From NCBI GenBank assembly GCA_001689405.1, contig LUJO01000042.1, positions 1-64,000 on the forward strand: 64,000 nt of DNA. Reading direction: 5' to 3'. Numbering within the stretch: position 1 is the stretch's first letter; every line of letters begins with the position of its first letter. The DNA comes from Candidatus Homeothermus arabinoxylanisolvens (GTDB taxonomy: Bacteria > Bacteroidota > Bacteroidia > Bacteroidales > Muribaculaceae). Below are positions 37,125 to 45,879 of this stretch, piece by piece. The notes under the pieces are model-generated. The model was not told the DNA's origin and did not search any database. It was given only the letters and a program-made list of their open reading frames with translations. The position numbers and the translations under genes are program-made.

Positions 37125-38429
37125 TTATCCTCCGAAGTTGTCGTACATAAGATTTTCAGAGGGAACGCCAAGATCCCAGAGCATGTTTTCTACGGCTTTG
37201 CTCATGGGGCCGGGGCCGCACATGTAATACTCGATGTCCTCGGGCGACGGATGATCCTTAAGATAGGTCTCGTAGATGACCTGATGCACGAAGCCCGGGG
37301 TATACTTGACGCCGGCTGCGTCGGCCGCCGGATCGGGACGGTCAAGCGCGAGGTGGAACTTGAAGTTGGGGAAGTCCTTTTCGAGCTGGAGGAAGTCCTG
37401 AAGGTAGAACACCTCGTTGAGTGCGCGTGCGCCGTAGAAGTAGTTCATCACACGGTCGGTGCAGTTGAGCGTGCGTGTCATGTGCATTATCTGCGCTCTC
37501 AGAGGAGCCATGCCGGCACCGCCGCCTATCCACATCATCTCCGCCTTGGAGTCGAATATGGGGTGGAAGTCGCCGTAAGGGCCGCTCATCCTCACCTTGT
37601 CGCCGGGTTTGAGGGTGAAGATGTAGGATGACGCTATGCCCGGCATGACATCCTGAAATCCTACCTGAGGTTTCGGCTTGAACGGCGGGGTGGCTATGCG
37701 CACTGTCAGCATTATGCGGTCGCCTTCGGCGGGATAGTTGGCCATGGAGTAGGCGCGTATGGTGGGCTCGGTGTTCTTGCACTTGAGGGTGAACAGACCG
37801 AATTTTTCCCATGACGGCAGATACTCGTCGCCGATGAGCGACTTGTCTATGTCGACGTTGTAGTCCATCTCGTAGGCGGGTATCTTTATCTGCGCATACG
37901 AGCCGGGTATGAAGTTCATGTGCTCGCCCGGGGGCAAAGCCACGATGAATTCCTTGATGAATGTAGCCACATTTTTGTTTGATATGACCTCGCACTCCCA
38001 TTCCTTTACGTCAAGCACCGAAGCGGGAACGCCTATTGACATATCTTCCTTAACCTTGACCTGACATCCGAGACGCCAGTGGTCTTTCATCTGCTTGCGC
38101 GAGAAGTGTACGGTCTCGGTGGGGAGTATGTCGCCTCCGCCCTCGAAGACCTGAACCTTGCATTGTCCGCAGCTACCTTTGCCGCCGCACGCCGATGACA
38201 GAAATATGTTCTGGTCGGCGAGAGTCGACAGCAGGGTCTTGCCCGACATGGCGAACACATCCTTGTCTTTGTTGATGTTTATGCGTACTTCGCCCGAGTG
38301 TACAAGAAATTTTTTGGCTATGAGAAGTACGATTACGAGTATAAGTGTTATTGCCAGAAATATGGCGACTCCCGACAACAATGTGAGTGTGCCGGTGTCG
38401 GCAAGAGCTATCATTGCAAATGTATCCAT
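37125..38429 (-). CDS. nqrF: Na+-translocating NADH:quinone reductase subunit F
   Basis: This 434-aa electron-input subunit oxidises NADH through FAD and a 2Fe-2S centre and passes electrons into the complex. One N-terminal membrane helix (about 15-38) is followed by a ferredoxin domain with ligands C81, C87, C90 and C122. FAD- and NADH-binding domains follow (RAYSMANYP, then GGGAGMAPLRAQ) with the family-typical end NLMYDNFGG. It is the last nqr gene, 5 bp after nqrE. Confidence 0.97.
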   Translation of the reverse strand: MDTFAMIALADTGTLTLLSGVAIFLAITLILVIVLLIAKKFLVHSGEVRININKDKDVFAMSGKTLLSTLADQNIFLSSACGGKGSCGQCKVQVFEGGGDILPTETVHFSRKQMKDHWRLGCQVKVKEDMSIGVPASVLDVKEWECEVISNKNVATFIKEFIVALPPGEHMNFIPGSYAQIKIPAYEMDYNVDIDKSLIGDEYLPSWEKFGLFTLKCKNTEPTIRAYSMANYPAEGDRIMLTVRIATPPFKPKPQVGFQDVMPGIASSYIFTLKPGDKVRMSGPYGDFHPIFDSKAEMMWIGGGAGMAPLRAQIMHMTRTLNCTDRVMNYFYGARALNEVFYLQDFLQLEKDFPNFKFHLALDRPDPAADAAGVKYTPGFVHQVIYETYLKDHPSPEDIEYYMCGPGPMSKAVENMLWDLGVPSENLMYDNFGG

Positions 38430-38434
38430 ATCCG

Positions 38435-39052
38435 TTACAGTTTAATGCCGAGGAAGCTCATGAAGGCTATTCCCATAAGGCCGGTTAAGATGAATGTTAT
38501 GCCTACTCCGCGCAAGGGTTTGGGTATGTTGCTGTACTCCTGCAGACGCTCGCGTATGGCGGCTATGGCCACAATGGCGAGAAGCCATCCGATGCCCCAG
38601 CCGGCTCCGGCGCAGCACGCCGTCCACACGTCGGGAAAATCGCGCTGCTGCATGAACAGCGAGCCGCCGAGTATGGCGCAGTTCACGGCTATAAGCGGCA
38701 GAAATATACCTAACGAAGAGTAAAGCGAGGGGCTGAACTTCTCTACCGCCATCTCTACAAGCTGGGTCAGCGACGCTATCACGGCTATGAACATGATGAG
38801 CGACAGGAAGCTCAGATCGACGTCGGCATATTCGGGTCCGAGCCACTGCAATGCTCCGGCACGCAACACGTACGTTTCGAGCAGATAGTTTATCGGCAGC
38901 GATATCACGAGCATGAATGTCACGGCCGCTCCGAGTCCGAGTGCCGTCTTGACGTTTTTCGATACGGCGAGAAACGAACACATGCCGAGGAAGTAGGCAA
39001 ATATCATGTTGTCGACAAATATCGACCTGATGAATATATTCAGATTTTCCAT
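38435..39052 (-). CDS. nqrE: Na+-translocating NADH:quinone reductase subunit E
   Basis: The 205-aa integral membrane subunit, with six helices, pairs with NqrD; the two are inverted-topology homologues related to RnfA/RnfE. Conserved cysteines in the membrane halves (MCSFLAVSK and VNCAILGG) fit the intramembrane iron site between NqrD and NqrE. Spacing is 24 bp after nqrD and 5 bp before nqrF. Confidence 0.96.
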   Translation of the reverse strand: MENLNIFIRSIFVDNMIFAYFLGMCSFLAVSKNVKTALGLGAAVTFMLVISLPINYLLETYVLRAGALQWLGPEYADVDLSFLSLIMFIAVIASLTQLVEMAVEKFSPSLYSSLGIFLPLIAVNCAILGGSLFMQQRDFPDVWTACCAGAGWGIGWLLAIVAIAAIRERLQEYSNIPKPLRGVGITFILTGLMGIAFMSFLGIKL

Positions 39053-39076
39053 TATATTCTGTATGTGTTGTGGTTA

Positions 39077-39709
39077 TTACTCTTGAAGCTCCTTGTTGTA
39101 GCTGCGGTGTATCCATATTATGCAGCCCACCACCACAAGAGCCATGGGCGGCAATATCATGAGGCCGTTGTTGGCGTAGCCGTGTTCGTACCAGCTGTCG
39201 GGTATGACCTGAAATCCCCATATGGTGCCGCTGCCGAGCAGTTCGCGCACGAAGGCCACGATGACGAGTATAAGCGCATAGCCCAGACCGTTGCCTATTC
39301 CGTCAAGAAACGACGGCCACGGCTTGTTGCCCATGGCGAAAGCCTCAAGGCGGCCCATGAGTATGCAGTTGGTGACGATGAGGCCGATGAATACCGAAAG
39401 TTGCTTGCTTACGTCATACTGGTATGCCATGAGCAACTGGTTCACGATAACCACAAGACCGGCCACCACCACAAGCTGCACGATGATGCGTATGTTGGTG
39501 GGGATGGTGTTGCGCAGAAGCGATATTATGACATTGGAGAAGGCCAGAACGGCTATGACCGATATGCCCATTACAAATGCCGGCTCGAGCTTGGCCGTGA
39601 CAGCAAGACATGAGCATATACCGAGTATCTGTACTATTACGGGATTGTCCTTCGACAGCGGATTGAGCAGAGTGACGAGGTTTTTATTTTGTGATGCCAT
39701 GATTGTCAT
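39077..39709 (-). CDS. nqrD: Na+-translocating NADH:quinone reductase subunit D
   Basis: A 210-aa six-helix membrane subunit, homologue of NqrE. The two conserved cysteines appear in GICSCLAVT and TNCILMGR. The ATG overlaps the nqrC stop by 4 bp. Length is normal. It is part of the sodium channel through the complex. Confidence 0.96.
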   Translation of the reverse strand: MTIMASQNKNLVTLLNPLSKDNPVIVQILGICSCLAVTAKLEPAFVMGISVIAVLAFSNVIISLLRNTIPTNIRIIVQLVVVAGLVVIVNQLLMAYQYDVSKQLSVFIGLIVTNCILMGRLEAFAMGNKPWPSFLDGIGNGLGYALILVIVAFVRELLGSGTIWGFQVIPDSWYEHGYANNGLMILPPMALVVVGCIIWIHRSYNKELQE

Positions 39710-40416
39710 TGTCCTTTATTGGTGAGACTTTCAAGAAAGGTCTTATATCCTGACAGGCAGTTGTCAAGCATTGAGGCCACTCCTTTGGATGTTATGGTGC
39801 CGCCCGATATGGCGTCGACGTAGTCCTCGCCGTTCACGGGGGCTTGTCCGGCCTTTATCACGTTGACAGGCTTGAATACTCCCTCCTTGAACAGGTTGAG
39901 GCCCGTGAACTGGTCACTGAACGCCGGCTTTTCTATCTCCGCGCCCAGACCGGGGGTCTCGCCCTGATGGGCGAAGTATGCTCCGTATATCGACGAGCCG
40001 TCGGAGTTTACAGCTACGTAGCCCCAAATGGGACCCCACAGACCCGCTCCGTACACGGGCAGTATGTATTTCACGTCGCCGGGAGCCAGCGTGCACTCGT
40101 AGACGGGGAGCTTGCGCTCGGCCTGCGGGAGCTTGCTCTGTGCCGATACGTTTATGGCGAATGCGTCGCCTTCGATGCGCTTGCCGTCGGCATCGATGAC
40201 AAAGCTGTCGGTGATGTACTTGTCGAAGTCGGTTATTATGTCGCTTTTGGCGGGCGCTACGTGTACCGATGCCAGTATCTGCTTCATCTTGTCGGCGTCG
40301 GCGTTGGCGGTCTGCAGCGGTTTAAGCGACAGAGCCGTAAATGCCAGAGCCGTGCCTACTATTATGACGAGCGCGACAATATATATGATGGTATAAGTGT
40401 TGCTTTGCTTGTTCAT
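39706..40416 (-). CDS. nqrC: Na+-translocating NADH:quinone reductase subunit C
   Basis: The 236-aa subunit has one N-terminal membrane helix (about 8-30) and an exported FMN-binding domain. FMN is attached covalently to the threonine of SGGTITS (T207 here), the site made by the flavin transferase ApbE, which is not encoded in this window. It lies 6 bp after nqrB. Confidence 0.96.
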   Translation of the reverse strand: MNKQSNTYTIIYIVALVIIVGTALAFTALSLKPLQTANADADKMKQILASVHVAPAKSDIITDFDKYITDSFVIDADGKRIEGDAFAINVSAQSKLPQAERKLPVYECTLAPGDVKYILPVYGAGLWGPIWGYVAVNSDGSSIYGAYFAHQGETPGLGAEIEKPAFSDQFTGLNLFKEGVFKPVNVIKAGQAPVNGEDYVDAISGGTITSKGVASMLDNCLSGYKTFLESLTNKGQ

Positions 40417-40422
40417 ATCTCT

Positions 40423-41631
40423 TTATGCTTTGGATTTCAGGCGGCGCAGGCGGCGTCGGATGTTGGATTGAACGACTGTGTAATCAATAAGCGGGGCAAA
40501 TGCGTTCATCAGCAGCACGGCGAGCATGGCTCCTTCGGGATAGCCGTTGTTGTAGGTGCGTATAAGCACTGCGATGACTCCGATGAGGAAGCCGTAGATG
40601 TACTTGCCCGGATTGGTGCGCGAGGCGGTGACAGGGTCGGTGGCCATGTACACGGCGGCAAAGGCGAAGCCTCCGAGAGTAAGCTGCTGGAGCGGAGTCA
40701 GCATGGATGCCGGATATGATGCCGAGGGGCACGCATGGGCTATGGCCGCCATGATGAAGCCGCCGGCGAATACCGACAGCATTATGCGCCAGCTTGCTAT
40801 GCCGGTCACAAGAAGTATGGCCGCGCCGATAAGTATGCATAGGGTCGATGTCTCGCCGACCGAACCGGGTATGAACCCGGCAAACATGTCCCATAACGAC
40901 AGGGGCTCACCAACGACGTTGGTAAGCGTGAGGGTGTCGCCGGTGTTTGAAGCTATCTGTCCCAGCGGAGTGGCTCCGGAGAAGCCGTCGACAACAGCGC
41001 CTTCACCCAAGCCGCATATGCTGCCGGTGGACACAAACACGCCGTCGCCGCTCATCTTTGACGGGTAGCCGAAGAACAGCACCGCACGGGTCACGAGGGC
41101 TACGTTGAATATGTTGTAGCCGGTGCCGCCGAATATCTCTTTAACGAAGATGACAGAGAATGCCGTGGCTACGGCGAGCATCCACAGCGGTATCTCTATG
41201 GGGCATATGAGCGGTATGAGAATACCCGATACGAGGAAGCCCTCCTGTATCTCCTCCTTGCGCCATTGTGCCACTACAAACTCTATGCCGAGGCCGACGA
41301 TGTACGATACGAGCAGGCGGGGCAGCAGAGCGAGAAAACCGTAGGCCATGAGCTGCCAGAACGGGAATTGGGTCTCGCCTATGGCAAGCCAGTGCTGGTA
41401 ACCTACGTTGTACATGCCGAACAGCAGACACGGCACAAGGGCGAGCACTACTATGATCATCACACGCTTCGAGTCGAGGCTGTCGTGGATGTTTACTCCC
41501 GACCGTGAGGTGGTGGTGGGAGTGAACAGGAATGTCTCAAAGCCGTCAAAGACCGACTGAAACGCATGCAAGCGTCCGCCGGGTTCAAACTGGGGCTTTA
41601 TCCTGTCAAGATATTTTCTTAGCGATTTCAC
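40423..41631 (-). CDS. nqrB: Na+-translocating NADH:quinone reductase subunit B
   Basis: This 402-aa membrane subunit has about ten helices. The covalent FMN site is T221 in FSGATPLGQ. It also takes part in riboflavin and quinone binding in the known complex. The start at 41631 gives the usual N-terminal amphipathic stretch (KYLDRIKPQFEPGG). It lies 24 bp after nqrA. Confidence 0.96.
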   Translation of the reverse strand: MKSLRKYLDRIKPQFEPGGRLHAFQSVFDGFETFLFTPTTTSRSGVNIHDSLDSKRVMIIVVLALVPCLLFGMYNVGYQHWLAIGETQFPFWQLMAYGFLALLPRLLVSYIVGLGIEFVVAQWRKEEIQEGFLVSGILIPLICPIEIPLWMLAVATAFSVIFVKEIFGGTGYNIFNVALVTRAVLFFGYPSKMSGDGVFVSTGSICGLGEGAVVDGFSGATPLGQIASNTGDTLTLTNVVGEPLSLWDMFAGFIPGSVGETSTLCILIGAAILLVTGIASWRIMLSVFAGGFIMAAIAHACPSASYPASMLTPLQQLTLGGFAFAAVYMATDPVTASRTNPGKYIYGFLIGVIAVLIRTYNNGYPEGAMLAVLLMNAFAPLIDYTVVQSNIRRRLRRLKSKA

Positions 41632-41655
41632 TTTTGTGGAAATGTTATTGTGATT

Positions 41656-42999
41656 CTAATTGAGTTCCTTGCGTATGTAGTCAAGACCCTCCTGAAGTAT
41701 CTTCTGAAGCTCCAGCTTCGACGGGTCGACGTATTCGCACAATGCAAAGTCTTCGGGAGCCACCTCGTAGATGCCGAGCTGCTCCATGCGGTCTATGTTG
41801 CGCGATATGACGGCTTTTATCAGAAATTCGGCCATGATGTCCATGGGCAATACTTTGTCATATACACCCGACATGATCATGGCGCGGCGTCCGCCGAGTA
41901 TGCGGGCGTCGGGACAGAACAGGCGCTTGGTGAAGTGGCCCGGGAACGAGCGGTATACGCTCATCTTCTGCGGCGACAGGGATGCCCAGCCCATGAATTC
42001 GGCGTAGTCGTCGCCTTCGGGTATCACGGTTATCTGGCTGTAGGGGAAGTGCAGGTAGCCCTCCTTGCCTACGGGACGGCCTGTCAGCACATTGCCCGAT
42101 ATTATGCGGTGATGTACATTGTCGTCATAGATGTTGCCCTCGGTCAGCGATGCTATGTCGGCTCCGGCTATTGTCGTTATGTATCCGGGAGTCTTTACCT
42201 CACATCCTGTCACGGCCACGGTCACGCTCATGTCGAGTGTGCCTGTGTTTACGAGGTGCCCGATGCGCATGAGAGTCACCGCGTCGAGTGTCCATACGAC
42301 GTCGCCCTTGTTGACCGGACTGATGTTGGCCAGCTGTATGCCTGCGTTGCCGGCGGGGTGGGGGCCTTCGAATATTACCGTTTCAGCGCCTTCCGCGTCG
42401 GTAAGGCAGCTGCCGCGGCGTACACCTATATATATATTGCCCTTCGTCAGCTTGCCGAGTAGTTTTAATGCGGCGTTTACGTCCTTTTCACGGCCCTTGA
42501 GAAGCATCTCGTAGTCGGGCGCGAGAGGTGCGGAGTCAAATCCCGTTATCATTATGTCGCGCGGTTCGGCGCCGGGGCTCGGCACTACATTGTAGGGGCG
42601 CTGTCGCATCCATGCCCATAGTCCGGAGTCAAGGAGCAGACGCCGGGCCAGTACGTCGTCATCTATGCCCGATGTGTCAAAATGTATTGATTCGCCGGGA
42701 GTCTGCGACGGAGCGATGACTATACGCTCAAGCTTGCGGCGCTCGCCTCTTACAACACTCTGTACGGTGCCCGCCACGGGCGATACTACCTTTATGTCGG
42801 GGTACTGCTTGTCGTGAAACAGCACCGAGCCTGCGAGCACGGTGTCGCCCTCCTTTACATCGATTTTCGGGGTTATGCCCTGATAATCGTCAGGCACGAC
42901 GGCACATGAAGCGGGCGTCACCTGCTTCAATATCTCGGCCGGAGCGGCTCCGCGTATTCTTATGTCAAGCCCTTTTTTTAGTTTTATAGCTTTTGCCAT
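41656..42999 (-). CDS. nqrA: Na+-translocating NADH:quinone reductase subunit A
   Basis: The 447-aa peripheral cytosolic subunit heads the nqrABCDEF operon, which couples NADH oxidation to Na+ export. The N-terminus (LKKGLDIRIRGAA) and the biotinyl-lipoyl-like beta region (VVSPVAGTVQSVVRGERR, about 74-91) fit NqrA. A TAACTTTG box (43038-43031, minus) lies about 30 nt upstream of the ATG, so this is where the long unit through trkH probably begins. Confidence 0.96.
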   Translation of the reverse strand: MAKAIKLKKGLDIRIRGAAPAEILKQVTPASCAVVPDDYQGITPKIDVKEGDTVLAGSVLFHDKQYPDIKVVSPVAGTVQSVVRGERRKLERIVIAPSQTPGESIHFDTSGIDDDVLARRLLLDSGLWAWMRQRPYNVVPSPGAEPRDIMITGFDSAPLAPDYEMLLKGREKDVNAALKLLGKLTKGNIYIGVRRGSCLTDAEGAETVIFEGPHPAGNAGIQLANISPVNKGDVVWTLDAVTLMRIGHLVNTGTLDMSVTVAVTGCEVKTPGYITTIAGADIASLTEGNIYDDNVHHRIISGNVLTGRPVGKEGYLHFPYSQITVIPEGDDYAEFMGWASLSPQKMSVYRSFPGHFTKRLFCPDARILGGRRAMIMSGVYDKVLPMDIMAEFLIKAVISRNIDRMEQLGIYEVAPEDFALCEYVDPSKLELQKILQEGLDYIRKELN

Positions 43000-43212
43000 G
43001 GGGATTATACTATAGATATATTTAATAATGCAAAGTTAACTGATAATTTTGGTTTGGCTTAACTTTGATTGTGAAAATTTTACTGAATGACCCTATCGTA
43101 ACGATAAATTCAGATATTCTGCGGTGTATTTTGTTAAATTATGCTTTGGAACATAGTAAAAATTTAACACGGCATGTGTAAAGGATAAATTAATAAAAAT
43201 CACGGTACAAAA

Positions 43213-43244
43213 TTTGGTTTGTAAAAAATATAATAATAAATTTG
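43213..43244 (+). promoter_or_regulatory. sigma-ABfr promoter of the exbB operon
   Basis: TTTG at 43213-43216, a 20-nt spacer, and TAAATTTG at 43237-43244: an exact consensus. It predicts a transcript start near 43250 and an untranslated leader of about 260 nt before exbB. Confidence 0.78.
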
Positions 43245-43315
43245 CATATCCAATCACGGCAAAAGCCGTTGTTGGAGCAAATGTTTAATAAATCGATACC
43301 GGTTACAGCTTGAGC

Positions 43316-43474
43316 ATGAATCACAGCTTTATGGCCTTGGACAACACGGCCCGATATAGTAAGCACGAGGCGCTTCGCGCCGGTAATGTACCGGCCGCAT
43401 GTACGCTCCGGCTTTATGTGTACACCGATTGCACCGGCATGATGAATACGGCATTTAACCATAAATCAAAATAA
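43316..43474 (+). CDS. Possible 52-aa upstream ORF in the exbB leader
   Basis: An ATG at 43316 opens a 52-codon frame (MNHSFMALDNTARY..., ending AFNHKSK) that stops 37 nt before exbB. A shorter frame (MFNKSIPVTA) at 43281 ends just before it. The region is GC-richer than its surroundings and can fold (for example GGCGCTTCGCGCC near 43367). It may be a small protein, a leader peptide or simply a structured RNA. I do not recognise the product, and a frame of this size can arise by chance. Confidence 0.25.
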   Translation: MNHSFMALDNTARYSKHEALRAGNVPAACTLRLYVYTDCTGMMNTAFNHKSK

Positions 43475-43511
43475 TTCATATTAATAACATTATTCATTCT
43501 ATTCAAAAATT

Positions 43512-44342
43512 ATGGAAACTCAAAAACCCAATGTTGGAGCCGCTCCGGCTAAACAACCCAAGAACGAAGGTTCTAACGTACGTGGTATCAAGAACGCATT
43601 CTTGGTTATCGTAGTGTGCTTTATCGTAGCATTATTGTTGTTCATCTTCTGGTTCGGTCACGACATGCACTTCGACGAAGCCGGCCATCCTCAGGATCTT
43701 TGGGGTACAATCTACAAGGGCGGTTTCATCGTGCCTATCCTTCAGACTCTGTTCCTTACCGTTATCGTTCTTTCTGTTGAACGTTGGATCGCTCTTTCAA
43801 GCGCCAAGGGTAAAGGCAGCATCTCCAAGTTTGTTGCTAACGTGAAAGCTTGCCTCAAGAAAAACGACATCGCCGGTGCACAGGCTCTCTGCGCAAAGCA
43901 GAAGGGTAGTGTGGCAGCCGTTGTTTCAGCCGCTTTGGTTCGTTACGAAGAAATGGACAAGAACACCGTTCTTTCCAAGGAGCAGAAGATCGCCACTCTT
44001 CAGAAAGAAGTTGAAGAAGCTACTGCTCTCGAAATGCCCGCTCTTCAGCAGAACCTTCCGATCGTCGCAACTCTTACCACTCTCGGTACTCTCGTCGGTC
44101 TTCTCGGTACTGTAATGGGTATGATCAAATCATTCCAAGCTCTTTCCGCTTCCGGTGCTCCTGATGCTACCGAGCTTTCTACCGGTATCTCCGAGGCCCT
44201 TATCAATACCGCATTCGGTATCGCAACCGGTGCATTTGCTGTAATCTCTTACAACTTCTACACCAACAAGATCGATAACCTTACTTACGCAATCGACGAG
44301 ATCGGTTTCTCAATCGTTCAGACTTTTGCTGCTACTCACTAA
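43512..44342 (+). CDS. exbB: ExbB/MotA/TolQ family proton channel
   Basis: This 276-aa inner-membrane subunit, with ExbD, uses the proton motive force to drive TonB. An N-terminal helix lies at about 28-48, and two long helices follow further on. The conserved region ALQQNLPIVATLTTLGTLVGLLGTVMGMI (about 177-205) and the segment LSTGISEALINTAFGIATGAFAVI are the MotA_ExbB signature. Codon use is strongly biased, which suggests high expression. It heads exbB-exbD-exbD-tonB. A long leader from the promoter at 43213 precedes it. Confidence 0.93.
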   Translation: METQKPNVGAAPAKQPKNEGSNVRGIKNAFLVIVVCFIVALLLFIFWFGHDMHFDEAGHPQDLWGTIYKGGFIVPILQTLFLTVIVLSVERWIALSSAKGKGSISKFVANVKACLKKNDIAGAQALCAKQKGSVAAVVSAALVRYEEMDKNTVLSKEQKIATLQKEVEEATALEMPALQQNLPIVATLTTLGTLVGLLGTVMGMIKSFQALSASGAPDATELSTGISEALINTAFGIATGAFAVISYNFYTNKIDNLTYAIDEIGFSIVQTFAATH

Positions 44343-44395
44343 TCCGTTGTCTTTCGGAAAATAAACGATTTTATTAATCAACTCAACGAAACACA

Positions 44396-45097
44396 ATGGG
44401 TAAAGTAAAAATAAAGAAAAAGAGTACCCTCATCGACATGACCGCGATGAGTGACGTGACTGTTCTTTTGCTTACTTTCTTCATGTTGACTTCGACCTTC
44501 CTCCAGAAGGAGCCGGTAACGGTTATGACTCCGTCCTCTGTGTCGGAAATCAAGGTGCCGTTTACCAACTGTACTACAGTGCTCATATCTCCCGAGGGCA
44601 AGGTGTTCCTTTCGGTTTCCGGTGACGCCGACTCCACCTATTCAAGCGAAAAGGTGCGTGCCGAGCTTATCCAGACTGCCGTGGCCGAGTATAACAAGAC
44701 CCATAGTAAACAAGTACAGCTCACTCAAGAACAGGTTTCAAAATTCTCCAAGATGAACATGTTCGGTGTGCGTATAGCTGACCTTCCCGCCTTCCTTGAC
44801 CTGCCTCAGGCCAAGCAGGATGAAGTCATTGCCAACCTCAATGACCCTGCGGTCGGTATACCCATCGATGACAACAAGGACCTTACGAAACCTAATGAGT
44901 TCCAGATCTGGATGCGTGCCATCTACAATTCTTCCAACCCCAACCTCGAGAGTGCTATCAAGAGCGGGGAAGGTATTGCAGTCAAGGCCGACAAGGACAC
45001 TCCCTACAACACTGTCCATGACGTGCTTGACAACCTGCAGACATTGAAGATGAACAAATTCAGTCTCTTGACTGCGTTGAAAACTGAAAACGATTAA
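44396..45097 (+). CDS. exbD: ExbD family biopolymer transporter, copy 1
   Basis: The 233-aa protein has a short cytosolic N-terminus, one membrane helix (about 18-38) with the proton-carrying D20 in MSDVTVLLLTFFML, and a large periplasmic domain. It is longer than the E. coli ExbD (about 140 aa), as is usual in Bacteroidetes. It lies 53 bp after exbB and 5 bp before the second exbD. Confidence 0.92.
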   Translation: MGKVKIKKKSTLIDMTAMSDVTVLLLTFFMLTSTFLQKEPVTVMTPSSVSEIKVPFTNCTTVLISPEGKVFLSVSGDADSTYSSEKVRAELIQTAVAEYNKTHSKQVQLTQEQVSKFSKMNMFGVRIADLPAFLDLPQAKQDEVIANLNDPAVGIPIDDNKDLTKPNEFQIWMRAIYNSSNPNLESAIKSGEGIAVKADKDTPYNTVHDVLDNLQTLKMNKFSLLTALKTEND

Positions 45098-45102
45098 TCA
45101 TT

Positions 45103-45837
45103 ATGGCACAGATAGAACAATCCGATAACGGCAAAAAGAAAAAAGGCGCCCAAAAGAAGATGTCGATCCACGTGGACTTCACGCCTATGGTGGATATGAA
45201 CATGCTTTTGATCACGTTCTTCATGCTTTGTACCACGATGATCAAATCGCAGACTTTGCAGATTTCACTCCCTTCTAACGAGAAAGTGGAGCAGGAACAG
45301 CAAAACAAAGCCAAGGAGTCGCAGGCTGTAACACTCATCCTCGACACCGAACGTGACGCAGATGGAAACGTAAAGTTTGATCCCGAAACCGGCAAGCCCG
45401 CCCACCTTATCTACTATTACTTCGGTAAACCCGAGATTGCCGACGAAGACCACGACGGTCGTATCGACAACTCCAATCTTAAGGTTGAGAAGTTTATAGG
45501 TAATGTAAACGGCGAGACTCAAGGTATACGTAAAATCCTTCATGACAAGAACAAGACCGTGCTCGAAAAGATCGCAGTCCTGAAAGCTGACTGGAAGGAT
45601 AAGAAGATTACCGACGATGAGTATCAGGCCCGCGCCAAGGAGATCCGTAATGACTCACTCATTACCGACCGTCCCGTGGTCATCATCAAGGCCGGCCCCA
45701 ACGCATCGTGGGAAAGCTTGATCGGTGCTCTCGACGAGATGCAGATCAACCAGATCTCTCGCTACCAGATCGATAATATCAACGACGTTGACTCTTTGAT
45801 GATTTTCGATTATCTTGCTAAACATCCTCGCAATTGA
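45103..45837 (+). CDS. exbD: ExbD family biopolymer transporter, copy 2
   Basis: This second, distinct 244-aa ExbD has a Lys-rich N-terminus (GKKKKGAQKK). Its membrane helix (about 30-48) carries D31 in MVDMNMLLITFFML. The periplasmic domain differs strongly from copy 1. Two ExbD paralogues beside one ExbB are common in Bacteroidetes and may form a heterodimer in the ExbB pentamer. It lies 42 bp before tonB. Confidence 0.92.
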   Translation: MAQIEQSDNGKKKKGAQKKMSIHVDFTPMVDMNMLLITFFMLCTTMIKSQTLQISLPSNEKVEQEQQNKAKESQAVTLILDTERDADGNVKFDPETGKPAHLIYYYFGKPEIADEDHDGRIDNSNLKVEKFIGNVNGETQGIRKILHDKNKTVLEKIAVLKADWKDKKITDDEYQARAKEIRNDSLITDRPVVIIKAGPNASWESLIGALDEMQINQISRYQIDNINDVDSLMIFDYLAKHPRN

Positions 45838-45879
45838 TGATGAGTGTCTATATGTTTAACTATTAAATGACAGAAGAAA

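Larger units (their letters stand above)
43000..43511. other. 512-bp divergent regulatory region between nqrA and exbB
   Basis: It holds the nqrA promoter on the minus strand (box 43038-43031) and a mirror-image TAACTTTG at 43060-43067 on the plus strand. The two form a 9-bp inverted repeat (CAAAGTTAA at 43031-43039, TTAACTTTG at 43059-43067). The exbB promoter is at 43213-43244. From about 43250 to 43511 runs a GC-richer, foldable leader containing a possible 52-codon frame. Confidence 0.65.

Noticed and set aside
43190..43462. 90-codon minus-strand frame in the exbB leader
   Set aside because: It covers the exact exbB promoter, has low-complexity ends and no promoter or known pattern. The region is better read as a plus-strand leader.
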